A stretch of DNA of 11,401 bases from Pseudomonadota bacterium. GTDB lineage: Bacteria; Desulfobacterota; Desulfobacteria; Desulfobacterales; Desulfobacteraceae. A program made the position numbers and the translations under genes. The notes under the pieces are model-generated. The model searched no databases, was not told the origin of the DNA, and saw only the letters and a program-made list of their open reading frames with translations. Location: NCBI GenBank assembly GCA_018816605.1, contig JAHIVS010000575.1, forward strand, positions 1 through 11,401, written 5' to 3'. Below, piece by piece: positions 1-7,259 of the stretch (positions are counted from its first letter, which is position 1; each line of letters opens with the position of its first letter).

Positions 1-492
1 AAGGATCCGGGCAGCCTCACCAAAATACTGATCCCAGCAGATCAGCGCCCCGATCCGGGCATACCGGGTGGTCCAGACCTGAAAACCGGTATCTCCGGGG
101 GTGAAATAAAATTTTTCATGATACCCCGGCGCATCGGGAATATGTGATTTTCTATATTTTCCAAGGATCTTGCCGTCCGCGTCGATCATGGCCACGGTAT
201 TAAAAAAGGCGGTGGGGGTTTTCTCAAAAAAGCTGATCGGAAGCACCACCTCAAGTTCCCGGGCCACATCCTGGAAATGCCCCACGGCCCTGTTTTCTTC
301 CAGGGTGGATGCAAGCTCATAAAATTCATATTTTTTTTCCTGGCAGAAATAGAGGGTTTCGAAAAGCTCGGGCAGCAGGATAATGCGGGCGCCTTTGTCT
401 GCTGCATCCCGGACCAGCCGGTCCGCTTTTTTGATGTTGTCTTCCGTGTTTTTGGAACAGGCCATCTGGATGGCGGCGATTTTCAGAGCCAT
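1..492 (-). CDS. aguB: N-carbamoylputrescine amidase, C-terminus beyond left edge
   Basis: Carbon-nitrogen hydrolase (nitrilase superfamily) expected to hydrolyse N-carbamoylputrescine to putrescine, CO2 and ammonia in the cytoplasm. The first 164 codons are present out of the usual 290-300. The catalytic triad is visible: Glu42 in LLPELFE, Lys115 in GKYRKSHIPD and Cys152 in ALICWDQYFGEAAR. The stretches ELFETLYFCQ, RKSHIPDAPGY and EKFYFTPGDTGF match plant and bacterial AguB very closely, which argues against a generic nitrilase or beta-ureidopropionase. The ATG at 492 is preceded by AAGGAG with a 6-base spacer. The gene follows the aminotransferase by 34 bases in the same direction with no terminator between, so it is taken as part of the operon. 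Agmatine deiminase, which would make its substrate, is not in the window. Confidence 0.93.
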   Translation of the reverse strand, partial: MALKIAAIQMACSKNTEDNIKKADRLVRDAADKGARIILLPELFETLYFCQEKKYEFYELASTLEENRAVGHFQDVARELEVVLPISFFEKTPTAFFNTVAMIDADGKILGKYRKSHIPDAPGYHEKFYFTPGDTGFQVWTTRYARIGALICWDQYFGEAARIL

Positions 493-526
493 TTTTTTCT
501 CCTTATTTTGTCTGTGAATGGGAGGA

Positions 527-1906
527 TTATCGGGTTAATCCCTGGTTCTCGGCGCAGGGCTTAAGCATCTCCAGGGTTTCTTCAAAGACCCGGATGACAT
601 GGTCGATTTCAACTTCCGTCGTGGGAGTGCTCAATGCGCAACCTCCCCGGGCATAGATGCACACCCCGCGGTTCAGAAGCTCAAGATTCAAAAGGGTGGC
701 CATGTTTCCGGAACCGATCTGGCCGATCATGGCATCCATGCCGGTAACAATGGGTGCGTCGGTCCAGTGAATGCCGAGGACCGATCCGTACCCGGTGGCC
801 TGCCCCCTGATTCCGGTTTTTTGAAAGGCGTGGCTGATCCCGACTCTGAGCCGGTCGCCCAGGGCATTGAGCCGGGAGGCGGCGGCTGAATCATATTTTT
901 TCATGGCCGCAAGCCCGGCCGCCATCACAATATTGGCACCGGTAAAGGTGCCGGAATGGGATATGCATTGCCCCTCCGGCAGATTCGGGTCCACCAGGGC
1001 CATGATATCCTTCCGGCCCCCGAACGCTCCAATGGCGAATCCACCGCCGATAATCTTGCCGATGGTGGTCAAATCCGGCTTCACCCCGGCCAGGGACTGG
1101 AATCCGCCTTCGGCAAAGCGCAGCGATACGATTTCATCAAAAATCAGGAGGGCTTCATATTGATCCGCAAGCCTTCGGCATCCTTCCAGAAACCCGGGGG
1201 CCGGGGGGATCACGCCCCCGGTGCCCAGCACCGGCTCCACAATAAGCGCGGCAATCTGCCCCTTGTGTGACGTTAAGGCAAGTTCAACCGATGGAAGGTC
1301 ATTGAATCGGGCAAAGACCACGTTTTCCCTCGTGCTTTCCGGAATTCCGGGGTTTTCCGGGATCCCCAGGGGCAGGCCCCGGTCGTCGCAGTCCGGTCCG
1401 GCATACCATTCCACAGCATCATGGGACCCGTGGAATCCGAAATCCATTTTGATGAATTTGGGTTTTTGGGTGAACGCCCGGGCCAGCCGGATGGCATAGA
1501 AGGTGGCTTCCGTACCGGAATTGGCAAACCTGATTTGGTCCATGGACTCAATGCGACTGCATAAGAGTTCTGCAAAATCGGTCTGAAGCCGCGAGGGTGC
1601 CGTTAGAATGGTCCCCTTTTGAAGCTGTTCGCCTGCGGCCGCAGTGATGTCTGCATCGTTATGCCCGTGAAGAATGGCGGTATAATCGTTCAAAAGATCC
1701 AGATATTTATTGCCGTCATAATCATAGAGCCAGCATCCCCCCCCTTTTTCCATAAAGGTGGGATAGGGATAAAGATGGGCAATATTCCGGGTCACGCCGC
1801 CCGGGAAAACCTTTTTGGCCCGCTCGTGAAGGATCTTTGAGATCCCTGTTCCGGCCTCATAACGGGCCAGTATCTGTTTTTCCATTTCCAATGCCTTTGT
1901 GTTCAT
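527..1906 (-). CDS. class-III PLP aminotransferase (GSAM-like fold)
   Basis: PLP-dependent class-III aminotransferase of 459 residues, resembling glutamate-1-semialdehyde aminomutase but probably not HemL. Numbered from the chosen start, visible motifs are NSGTEA (about 129-134, cofactor phosphate binding), FHG (about 158-160), FDEI with Asp257 (contacts the pyridine nitrogen), and TTIGKIIGGG with the Schiff-base Lys284. HemL normally has an SGGEA-type motif and FDEVMTGFR; here they read SGTEA and FDEIVSLR, so another amine or amino acid is the likely substrate. Two starts are possible. ATG 1915 overlaps the AOR stop as ATGA but has AAAGG directly against it. ATG 1906 has AGGA 8 bases upstream, leaves a 5-base gap and is preferred. 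In context it may convert the amine released by the ureohydrolase or amidase to an aldehyde for the AOR; that role is inferred. Confidence 0.9.
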   Translation of the reverse strand: MNTKALEMEKQILARYEAGTGISKILHERAKKVFPGGVTRNIAHLYPYPTFMEKGGGCWLYDYDGNKYLDLLNDYTAILHGHNDADITAAAGEQLQKGTILTAPSRLQTDFAELLCSRIESMDQIRFANSGTEATFYAIRLARAFTQKPKFIKMDFGFHGSHDAVEWYAGPDCDDRGLPLGIPENPGIPESTRENVVFARFNDLPSVELALTSHKGQIAALIVEPVLGTGGVIPPAPGFLEGCRRLADQYEALLIFDEIVSLRFAEGGFQSLAGVKPDLTTIGKIIGGGFAIGAFGGRKDIMALVDPNLPEGQCISHSGTFTGANIVMAAGLAAMKKYDSAAASRLNALGDRLRVGISHAFQKTGIRGQATGYGSVLGIHWTDAPIVTGMDAMIGQIGSGNMATLLNLELLNRGVCIYARGGCALSTPTTEVEIDHVIRVFEETLEMLKPCAENQGLTR

Positions 1907-1911
1907 GATCT

Positions 1912-3876
1912 TCATCCTTTCTTTTCAGGGTTATTTTGTTGGTCCGGGGCCAGTTTCCCCAGCCGCTCCAGCTCGTCTGCCACCTCACCCATGGACAACG
2001 CTTCAAGTTTTTCCCGTGTCTGGAATCCGGTTTCAGTATCCATGCCGCGGGCCTTGTAAAAACGCTCTTTAAGCGATTCAAACCGGTCTTTGTAGATCCA
2101 TGCGGTATAATAAAAATCCCCGTGCTGGGCATCCATCCATTCGGTATCGAAAAAACCGTCGGCCAGGGTATCGGTCTTCCGGGACCGGTTTTCCCGTTTC
2201 ACCATAACCGCCCGGCGCAGGTTCCATATCTGCTCGCCCGATTTCCAAAGGGCGTCCGGGTCCTTTTCCACACCCGTGACCGCTGAAAAGGCCCGGCTCT
2301 GAAAAATGCGGATATCCATTTCAGGCGGATGAAACAAGAGATCCGGCAAAGAGGCGAAATTGCACATGGGCAATGAATTTTTCAGGCTCTGGTTGTGCTG
2401 AACCCAGATGGTCTGATGTTCGATACCGTCATAGGCGGTTTCGGACGTTCCGGTTTCCGGATCTGCATAGGTTTTGATGCCGCACGGTACCTTGAAATGG
2501 TTTTCCAGGTCCTGGAGGGGAATGGGATGCTCGCCTTCCCGGTTGAAAGACAGGTACCCGTCCGTGGAATCCCCGGCCTCACGGCTGTCCAGGGCCATGT
2601 GCAGACTAAGCCCCATCCATCCGTAATAATGGTTGAAATATCCCCAGGCCGGAAACCGGATATCAATGATCCGCCGGAAGTCCTCTTTGGCCGATACGGT
2701 TTCCGAAATTTTCAGAAGGGCTCGGAGTGCTCCGTCTGCAAACGGTTCCCTGCCCTGGGCAATCCCCTGCAGAAGCCGGTCCACACATTCATATTCGCTG
2801 AGCTCTCCCCTGAAATTGACGGGCAGCGGAAAACCGGCCGCCATCCATTCCTCCGGGCTGACGATATCATTTCCAATGGTTTCAAATACCGTAAACACGA
2901 GGCCCAAAAGGTCAAAATGGTTGATCCCGAGCCTTTGTGCATCGTGCAGCGCCTTAAAGGCCACCCGCTCGTCCTGGCTGAAAAATCCATACCACCAGGA
3001 GGCGCACATACCCGCACCCTTGCCGATTCCCGGGACATCGTAAAATCCCATGCACTGGAATGGACAACCATAGGGGCCGGTGGTTTTCTTCCGGTACTTG
3101 GACACCATCCGTTTGGCAAAATCCCCTTCAAGAATGGGCCCACGGCCGAATCTCTGGAAGGCGCCGGTTGAGAATTCTCCTTTGGATTTTGCATAGGCGA
3201 TCAGGGATTCAAAATCCCCGGGCCGGGCAATGGAGACCTTTCCGGATCCTGAGATGCAGACCGCCTTGAGGTTTTTGGACCCCATCACGGCTCCGAACCC
3301 GCCCTGGCCGGCCGTACTGCCCGTATCGGTGCCGATAACGGCGATCCGGCTCAGGTTTTCGCCGGCCTGCCCAATCGTGAGAACGGACATATCCGGGTTT
3401 CTGTCTTTGATCACCCGCTGGGTTTCGATCAGATCCAGCCCCCAGAGGTCCGTTGCATCGGCGATCTCTACCCTGTCATCCCGGATGGACAGATAAACCG
3501 GCGTATCCGCCCGGCCAAGGATCACGATGGCGTCATATCCGGCATATTTCATCCGGGAGGGAAACACGCCGCCGAACCCGGAATAGGCAAAATACTCCCC
3601 CGGGTGGCTCTGGGGAGCGATCCCGGCGATCTCTGCCCGGTTGAACTGCCCCGGAAGCCCGGTCAGCGGGCCCACGGCGATCATCAGGGGGCTCTTGGGA
3701 TCAAAGGCGCCGACATCGGGACACCCCATATCCCAGAATATTTTGGTGCACAGGCCGACGCCGCCGATATATGTCTCCGGCGCATAATGGGATGTCGGAA
3801 TGATGGTGGTTGTTCGGGCGGAAAGATCCACATTCAGAATCTTGCCGGCCCATCCGGAGAATGCCTTGGAAGTCAT
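1912..3876 (-). CDS. tungsten-type aldehyde:ferredoxin oxidoreductase family protein, divergent
   Basis: AOR-family catalytic subunit, 654 residues (family usually about 600-620), expected to carry a tungsto-bispterin and one [4Fe-4S] cluster and to oxidise an aldehyde to its acid. The N-terminal domain matches Pyrococcus AOR closely: GPLTGLPG, MKYAGYDAIVILGRA, IGQAGENLSRIAVIG and GGFGAVMGSKNLKAV. The C-terminal SLPMCNF segment (Cys505) matches the SLGVC-type fourth cluster ligand. The usual CxxCxxxC motif reads PYGCPFQC: Cys271 and Cys275 are kept but the first position is Pro268. An extra Cys291 lies 16 residues past Cys275. ATG 3876 overlaps the ferredoxin stop as ATGA. An in-frame upstream extension to 3984 runs inside the ferredoxin gene and lacks family similarity, so it was rejected. 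Family membership is secure; substrate and cluster ligation are open. Confidence 0.92.
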   Translation of the reverse strand: MTSKAFSGWAGKILNVDLSARTTTIIPTSHYAPETYIGGVGLCTKIFWDMGCPDVGAFDPKSPLMIAVGPLTGLPGQFNRAEIAGIAPQSHPGEYFAYSGFGGVFPSRMKYAGYDAIVILGRADTPVYLSIRDDRVEIADATDLWGLDLIETQRVIKDRNPDMSVLTIGQAGENLSRIAVIGTDTGSTAGQGGFGAVMGSKNLKAVCISGSGKVSIARPGDFESLIAYAKSKGEFSTGAFQRFGRGPILEGDFAKRMVSKYRKKTTGPYGCPFQCMGFYDVPGIGKGAGMCASWWYGFFSQDERVAFKALHDAQRLGINHFDLLGLVFTVFETIGNDIVSPEEWMAAGFPLPVNFRGELSEYECVDRLLQGIAQGREPFADGALRALLKISETVSAKEDFRRIIDIRFPAWGYFNHYYGWMGLSLHMALDSREAGDSTDGYLSFNREGEHPIPLQDLENHFKVPCGIKTYADPETGTSETAYDGIEHQTIWVQHNQSLKNSLPMCNFASLPDLLFHPPEMDIRIFQSRAFSAVTGVEKDPDALWKSGEQIWNLRRAVMVKRENRSRKTDTLADGFFDTEWMDAQHGDFYYTAWIYKDRFESLKERFYKARGMDTETGFQTREKLEALSMGEVADELERLGKLAPDQQNNPEKKG

Positions 3877-4361
3877 TTTTTCTGTTTTTTCCTGTCTTTT
3901 TGATGATGTTGGATGGATAGGGCACCACTCGGGCAATAGGACACACAAATGGGGCTGCCGGATTCCGCTTCGCAGAGGTCGCATTTGAAGGCCTTGCGTT
4001 TTTCCGCATTAAACCCGACGGCCGGGGGCGTCAAAGGACACGCTTGCATGCATTCCCGGCACCCTTGGCAGGCGGCCTCGTCAATCCGGATGATTCCTGT
4101 TTCCGGAGTGATCCGCATGGCCTGCCCCGGATAGGGACAGGCGGCATAACAGCTGGGTGCCAGGCATTGCCGGCAGACGCTGACCTGATATTCGGCCGAA
4201 AGCGCATCCCCCAGGATCCGTATCCGGGCTGCTGCCGGTCCTCCGGTTCCTTCACGGTGCAGAGCGCACATCAGCTCGCATATCCCGCATCCGGTGCAGG
4301 CTGCAGGATCGAAACAAAGTGTGCGCGGCCTGTTTTTAAACATTGGCCTGCGATCCATCAT
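3873..4361 (-). CDS. ferredoxin-type electron-transfer subunit with four [4Fe-4S] motifs
   Basis: Iron-sulfur protein of 162 residues with sixteen cysteines in four groups: 22/25/28/32, 63/66/71/75, 98/101/104/108 and 127/130/139/143. This is the HycB/DmsB-like layout that also occurs in the polyferredoxin subunit (AorA) of the Aromatoleum aldehyde oxidoreductase complex. There is no signal peptide, twin-arginine motif or membrane segment, so it should be cytoplasmic. It sits directly before the AOR gene (ATGA overlap), so it is very likely the electron-accepting partner of that enzyme. The start is one of two adjacent ATGs (4361 or 4358); 4361 overlaps the ureohydrolase stop as ATGA. A longer frame to 4403 lies within the ureohydrolase gene and begins before any conserved segment. 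The tail is lysine-rich (QKDRKKQKK). Confidence 0.93.
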   Translation of the reverse strand: MMDRRPMFKNRPRTLCFDPAACTGCGICELMCALHREGTGGPAAARIRILGDALSAEYQVSVCRQCLAPSCYAACPYPGQAMRITPETGIIRIDEAACQGCRECMQACPLTPPAVGFNAEKRKAFKCDLCEAESGSPICVSYCPSGALSIQHHQKDRKKQKK

Positions 4362-5407
4362 GACCGCTTCTTTCCATGGGCCACAGACTCGGCCAGGACA
4401 CACAGGATTTCAAACATGATCTGGGCAGCCAGCCGCGCCGTTACGCCGGAGACGTCATAGGGCGGGGACACTTCCATGACATCACCGCCCACCAAGGAAA
4501 GCCCGCTCAGCCCGCGGATGATTTTCTGGACGTCCCGGGGCCGTAACCCCCCGATTTCAGGCTCGCCGGTACCGGGTGCATAGGCCGGATCAAATACATC
4601 CACATCCACGGTAATATAGGTGGGTCCGTCGCCCACGGTTTCCCGTATGGTCTCAAGAATCCGGTCCGGGCCAAGATCAAAGCATTCTTCGGCATGGATC
4701 ATTTTGATGCCCGCGTCCCTGGCAAAATCCCAGAAGATTTCGCACCGGCCCCGGATGCCGATCTGGATGGTCCGGTCCGGGTCCACAAATCCGTTCAGGA
4801 CGGCATTGCGAACCGGCGTGGCATTATAATAGAGGCTTCCGCCGTATTCTCCGGTGGTATCGGAATGGGCGTCAAAATGAATCAGTCCCAGGGGGCGGTC
4901 CGCACCCAGCGCCTTGAGGATGGGGTAGGTGGCCGAATGGTCACCGCCGATGGAAAGGGGCACGACGCCCGCCGACTTTACCTGGCGGTAATGGGTATAA
5001 ATCTCTTCGATCATGCTGTCCAGGGAGTAGAGATGTGTGAAATAAATATCACCGGCATCTGCCACCCTGCAGAGATCAAATGGAATGATCCCGCTGACGT
5101 GATGCATGGGGCCTGCGGCCAGATCCGAATGCTCACGCACCGATCTCGGCCCGAAACGGGCACCTGGCCGGTCCACAACCCCCAGGTCGATGGGGATGCC
5201 GATCAGGGCGATGTCGCATTGGGACAGATCCGGGTTATAGGGGGTTTTTAAAAAGGTCGGCATTCCGGAATAGCTCTGAACCAGATGCTTGAAATTATTT
5301 TCCATGAGCATTCGTTCAAAAAAATTTACAATTTCAGGGTTTTCAAATTCCAGTGGTGACCGGTCACTATATTTCTTTTTCAATTCTTCAATTCGGCTCT
5401 GTTTCAT
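4358..5407 (-). CDS. ureohydrolase, agmatinase-like (arginase superfamily)
   Basis: Binuclear metal ureohydrolase of 349 residues, expected to release urea from a guanidino compound such as agmatine. All six metal ligands are visible: His157 in GGDHS, Asp179, His181 and Asp183 in HFDAHSD, and Asp268 and Asp270 in VDVDVFDP. PGARFGPRSVRE and VMEVSPPYD are further family signatures. Two oddities stand out. There are about 40 extra N-terminal residues compared with E. coli SpeB. The segment FDHGTMF of SpeB reads YYNATPV here, so the conserved His becomes Asn195. Agmatine is therefore plausible but guanidinobutyrate, another guanidino acid or guanidine itself cannot be excluded. ATG 5407 has GGAGGA 6 bases upstream. 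It is the first gene of the operon and lies about 52 bases downstream of the predicted sigma-54 transcription start. Confidence 0.9.
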   Translation of the reverse strand: MKQSRIEELKKKYSDRSPLEFENPEIVNFFERMLMENNFKHLVQSYSGMPTFLKTPYNPDLSQCDIALIGIPIDLGVVDRPGARFGPRSVREHSDLAAGPMHHVSGIIPFDLCRVADAGDIYFTHLYSLDSMIEEIYTHYRQVKSAGVVPLSIGGDHSATYPILKALGADRPLGLIHFDAHSDTTGEYGGSLYYNATPVRNAVLNGFVDPDRTIQIGIRGRCEIFWDFARDAGIKMIHAEECFDLGPDRILETIRETVGDGPTYITVDVDVFDPAYAPGTGEPEIGGLRPRDVQKIIRGLSGLSLVGGDVMEVSPPYDVSGVTARLAAQIMFEILCVLAESVAHGKKRS

Positions 5408-5469
5408 TTCAATTCCTCCGTTAACAGTCTGTCATTTCGAATCCGAACGATCCTTTGGATAAGGGATAG

Positions 5470-5485
5470 AGCAGAATCCGTGCCA
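5470..5485 (-). promoter_or_regulatory. sigma-54 (-24/-12) promoter of the ureohydrolase operon
   Basis: Read on the minus strand the site is TGGCACGGATTCTGCT. Against the consensus TGGCACG-N4-TTGCT it has one mismatch, and the GG and GC doublets are 10 bases apart as required. The predicted start is near 5459, giving a leader of about 52 bases to the ATG at 5407. The divergent neighbour encodes a sigma-54 activator, which supports the call. Confidence 0.82.
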
Positions 5486-5541
5486 TGGGCCTGCCAAAGA
5501 AATAGAGGTTTAAATTCAGTTAGTTAAAATCAGAAAAGAAA

Positions 5542-5593
5542 AAAATTGTGATAAAACACAAATATCTTCGCTTTATTTAACAAAATTGTGATA
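5542..5593. promoter_or_regulatory. putative activator binding region (repeated TTGTGATA elements)
   Basis: The 12-mer AAAATTGTGATA occurs at 5542-5553 and again at 5582-5593, exactly 40 bases apart (about four helical turns). The first copy is part of a perfect inverted repeat, TTGTG-N6-CACAA (5546-5561). The second overlaps AACAA-N10-TTGTT (5579-5598). The sites lie roughly 85-135 bases upstream of the predicted sigma-54 start, a normal distance for an enhancer-binding activator, and just before the regulator gene, which would allow autoregulation. An A/G-rich tract (5531-5545) may be bent. Function is inferred from position and symmetry. Confidence 0.5.
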
Positions 5594-5613
5594 TTGTTGT
5601 TTCATTTAACAAA
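5575..5613. repeat. direct repeat ATTTAACAAA, two copies
   Basis: ATTTAACAAA occurs at 5575-5584 and 5604-5613, 29 bases apart, flanking the second TTGTGATA copy. The region is AT-rich, so chance is possible. It may belong to the same operator or to the regulator's own promoter; no convincing -35/-10 pair was found for the regulator. Confidence 0.35.
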
Positions 5614-5636
5614 TTTTCCCAAGAAGGGAAGACGCC

Positions 5637-7238
5637 TTGACAAACCCGATAAATGAAAATCAGTTCTTTCAGAAAGCCGTTTCCTGCCTGTGCGAGAACC
5701 TCAGTATTGAAACCGCCTTCATTCATCTGATGGCACACCTGCGCCGGCATATGCCCGCGGACATTCTGTTTCTGGAGCTTCTGGATTTGGAGACCCTTGC
5801 GCTCATCACCATTGCGGCCGCGGACGACGGAAAAAGCGTTCGGCCGGATCTGGTGACCTATATCCCGAAAGATCTGTTCAGAAGATCCTACAGGCGGCTG
5901 AAAGACGAAGGTCAACAGATCCAGGTCTTCAACCGCCTTGACATGAAAACCGATTTCAAGGACGATCTGTTCTGGCCGGAAAGAAAGGACCAGTCCTTTA
6001 TCGTGGTCGACCTGGATATCCTGGAAGACGGCAAGCGTGCGGTATTCATCATTCAGGCATTCGGCTGGGACAAATTCAATGATTCCCATACCCGTCTCAT
6101 ATCCCTGCTGTACCATCCCGTCAGAATGGCCGCTTTCAGCGCCGTCCGCCAATACCGGATATCTCTTCTGGGGAAAATGCTGGCGGAAAGAAGTGCGGCG
6201 TATCCCGACGAGGCTTTGTTTTCCCGGCTCGGCCTTGAGATCATCGGATCCAACACCGGTCTCAAGGATGTCATGAGACAGGTCCGGCAAGTGGCTTCCG
6301 TGGACAGCCCGGTATTGATACTGGGCGAAACCGGGGTGGGAAAGGAACTGGTCGCCAATGCCATCCATCAGCTTTCCGGGCGAAGCAGCGGTCCCTTTAT
6401 CAAGGTCAATGCCGGCGCCATACCGGATACTTTGATCGACAGCGAATTGTTCGGCCATGAAAAAGGGGCGTTTACCGGTGCCCTGACACAGAAAAAAGGA
6501 CGTTTTGAACGGGCCCACACCGGCACCCTTTTTCTGGATGAGATTGGAGAACTCCCCCTGCATGCCCAGGTCCGGATGTTGAGGGTTCTGCAAAACCGTA
6601 TCATTGAAAGGGTGGGGGGGGCAGCCCCCATTTTTGTGGATGTGAGAGTCCTCAGTGCGACCAACCGGAACCTTACGGATATGATCCGCCGGAACGCCTT
6701 TCGGGAGGATCTCTTTTACCGCCTGAACGTTTTTCCCATCATCATTCCACCGCTTCGTCACCGAAGCCAGGATATCCCCTCTTTGGTGCAGTATTTTGTC
6801 AAACAGAAATGCATCAAGCTGAAAATCCAGAAAGAGCCAACTATAAGGGCTGAAGACATCAGGGTCTTAAAGGAGTACCCGTGGCCGGGAAACATCCGGG
6901 AACTGGAAAACCTCATCGAAAGATCCCTGATCCATATGAAGGGCAAAGAAGATTTCAGATACCTGAAACTGGAAGAACTGACCCGCTCTCAGGATTCTGG
7001 CCCGGCGGTTTTCACTTCCGTCTCAACCACTGCAGTGTCTTCTTCCATGGACGAAATCCTGAAAGATCATATCGCAGCAACCCTGGCTCTGACCAGGGGA
7101 AAAATTCACGGGAAAAATGGCGCGGCGGAAAAACTCGGCATGAACCCCAACACGCTGAGGAGCCGGATGAGAAAGCTCGGTATTCCGTTTAAAAAAGATG
7201 GCTGGACCCCAAAAAACAAAGCCGGCGCTTCATACTGA
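5637..7238 (+). CDS. sigma-54-dependent transcriptional activator (GAF-like/AAA+/Fis HTH)
   Basis: Enhancer-binding activator of 533 residues. Residues 1 to about 190 form a GAF-like sensory domain with no receiver-type phosphoacceptor, so it probably responds to a ligand rather than to a kinase. The AAA+ domain has Walker A GETGVGK (230-236), the sigma-54 contact loop GAFTGA (277-282), Walker B FLDE (299-302) and an intact RREDLFYRLN-like segment (here REDLFYRLN). A Fis-type helix-turn-helix lies at about 478-520 (GAAEKLGMNPNTLRSRMRKL). The start is TTG at 5637, with GAAGGGAAG about 5 bases upstream; there is no usable ATG until well inside the sensory domain. It is transcribed divergently from the ureohydrolase operon, whose promoter is sigma-54 type, so it is almost certainly that operon's regulator. 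The inducing ligand is unknown. Confidence 0.93.
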   Translation: MTNPINENQFFQKAVSCLCENLSIETAFIHLMAHLRRHMPADILFLELLDLETLALITIAAADDGKSVRPDLVTYIPKDLFRRSYRRLKDEGQQIQVFNRLDMKTDFKDDLFWPERKDQSFIVVDLDILEDGKRAVFIIQAFGWDKFNDSHTRLISLLYHPVRMAAFSAVRQYRISLLGKMLAERSAAYPDEALFSRLGLEIIGSNTGLKDVMRQVRQVASVDSPVLILGETGVGKELVANAIHQLSGRSSGPFIKVNAGAIPDTLIDSELFGHEKGAFTGALTQKKGRFERAHTGTLFLDEIGELPLHAQVRMLRVLQNRIIERVGGAAPIFVDVRVLSATNRNLTDMIRRNAFREDLFYRLNVFPIIIPPLRHRSQDIPSLVQYFVKQKCIKLKIQKEPTIRAEDIRVLKEYPWPGNIRELENLIERSLIHMKGKEDFRYLKLEELTRSQDSGPAVFTSVSTTAVSSSMDEILKDHIAATLALTRGKIHGKNGAAEKLGMNPNTLRSRMRKLGIPFKKDGWTPKNKAGASY

Positions 7239-7259
7239 CAGGCGTTCTTTCCATTCATA

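Noticed and set aside
527..1906. Assignment of the aminotransferase as hemL
   Set aside because: Signature residues around the cofactor differ from HemL and the operon context is amine catabolism, not tetrapyrrole synthesis.
2395..3171. A 258-codon plus-strand open frame opposite the AOR gene
   Set aside because: Antisense shadow in GC-rich coding DNA; the minus strand matches AOR along its whole length.
3877..3984. Upstream extension of the AOR frame by 36 codons
   Set aside because: It lies inside the ferredoxin gene and has no AOR similarity; the family N-terminus begins with the FSGWAGKILNV segment right after ATG 3876.
5577..6761. A 394-codon minus-strand open frame opposite the sigma-54 activator
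   Set aside because: It is a shadow of the activator gene; its translation shows no recognisable domain, while the plus strand has complete GAF-like, AAA+ and HTH domains.
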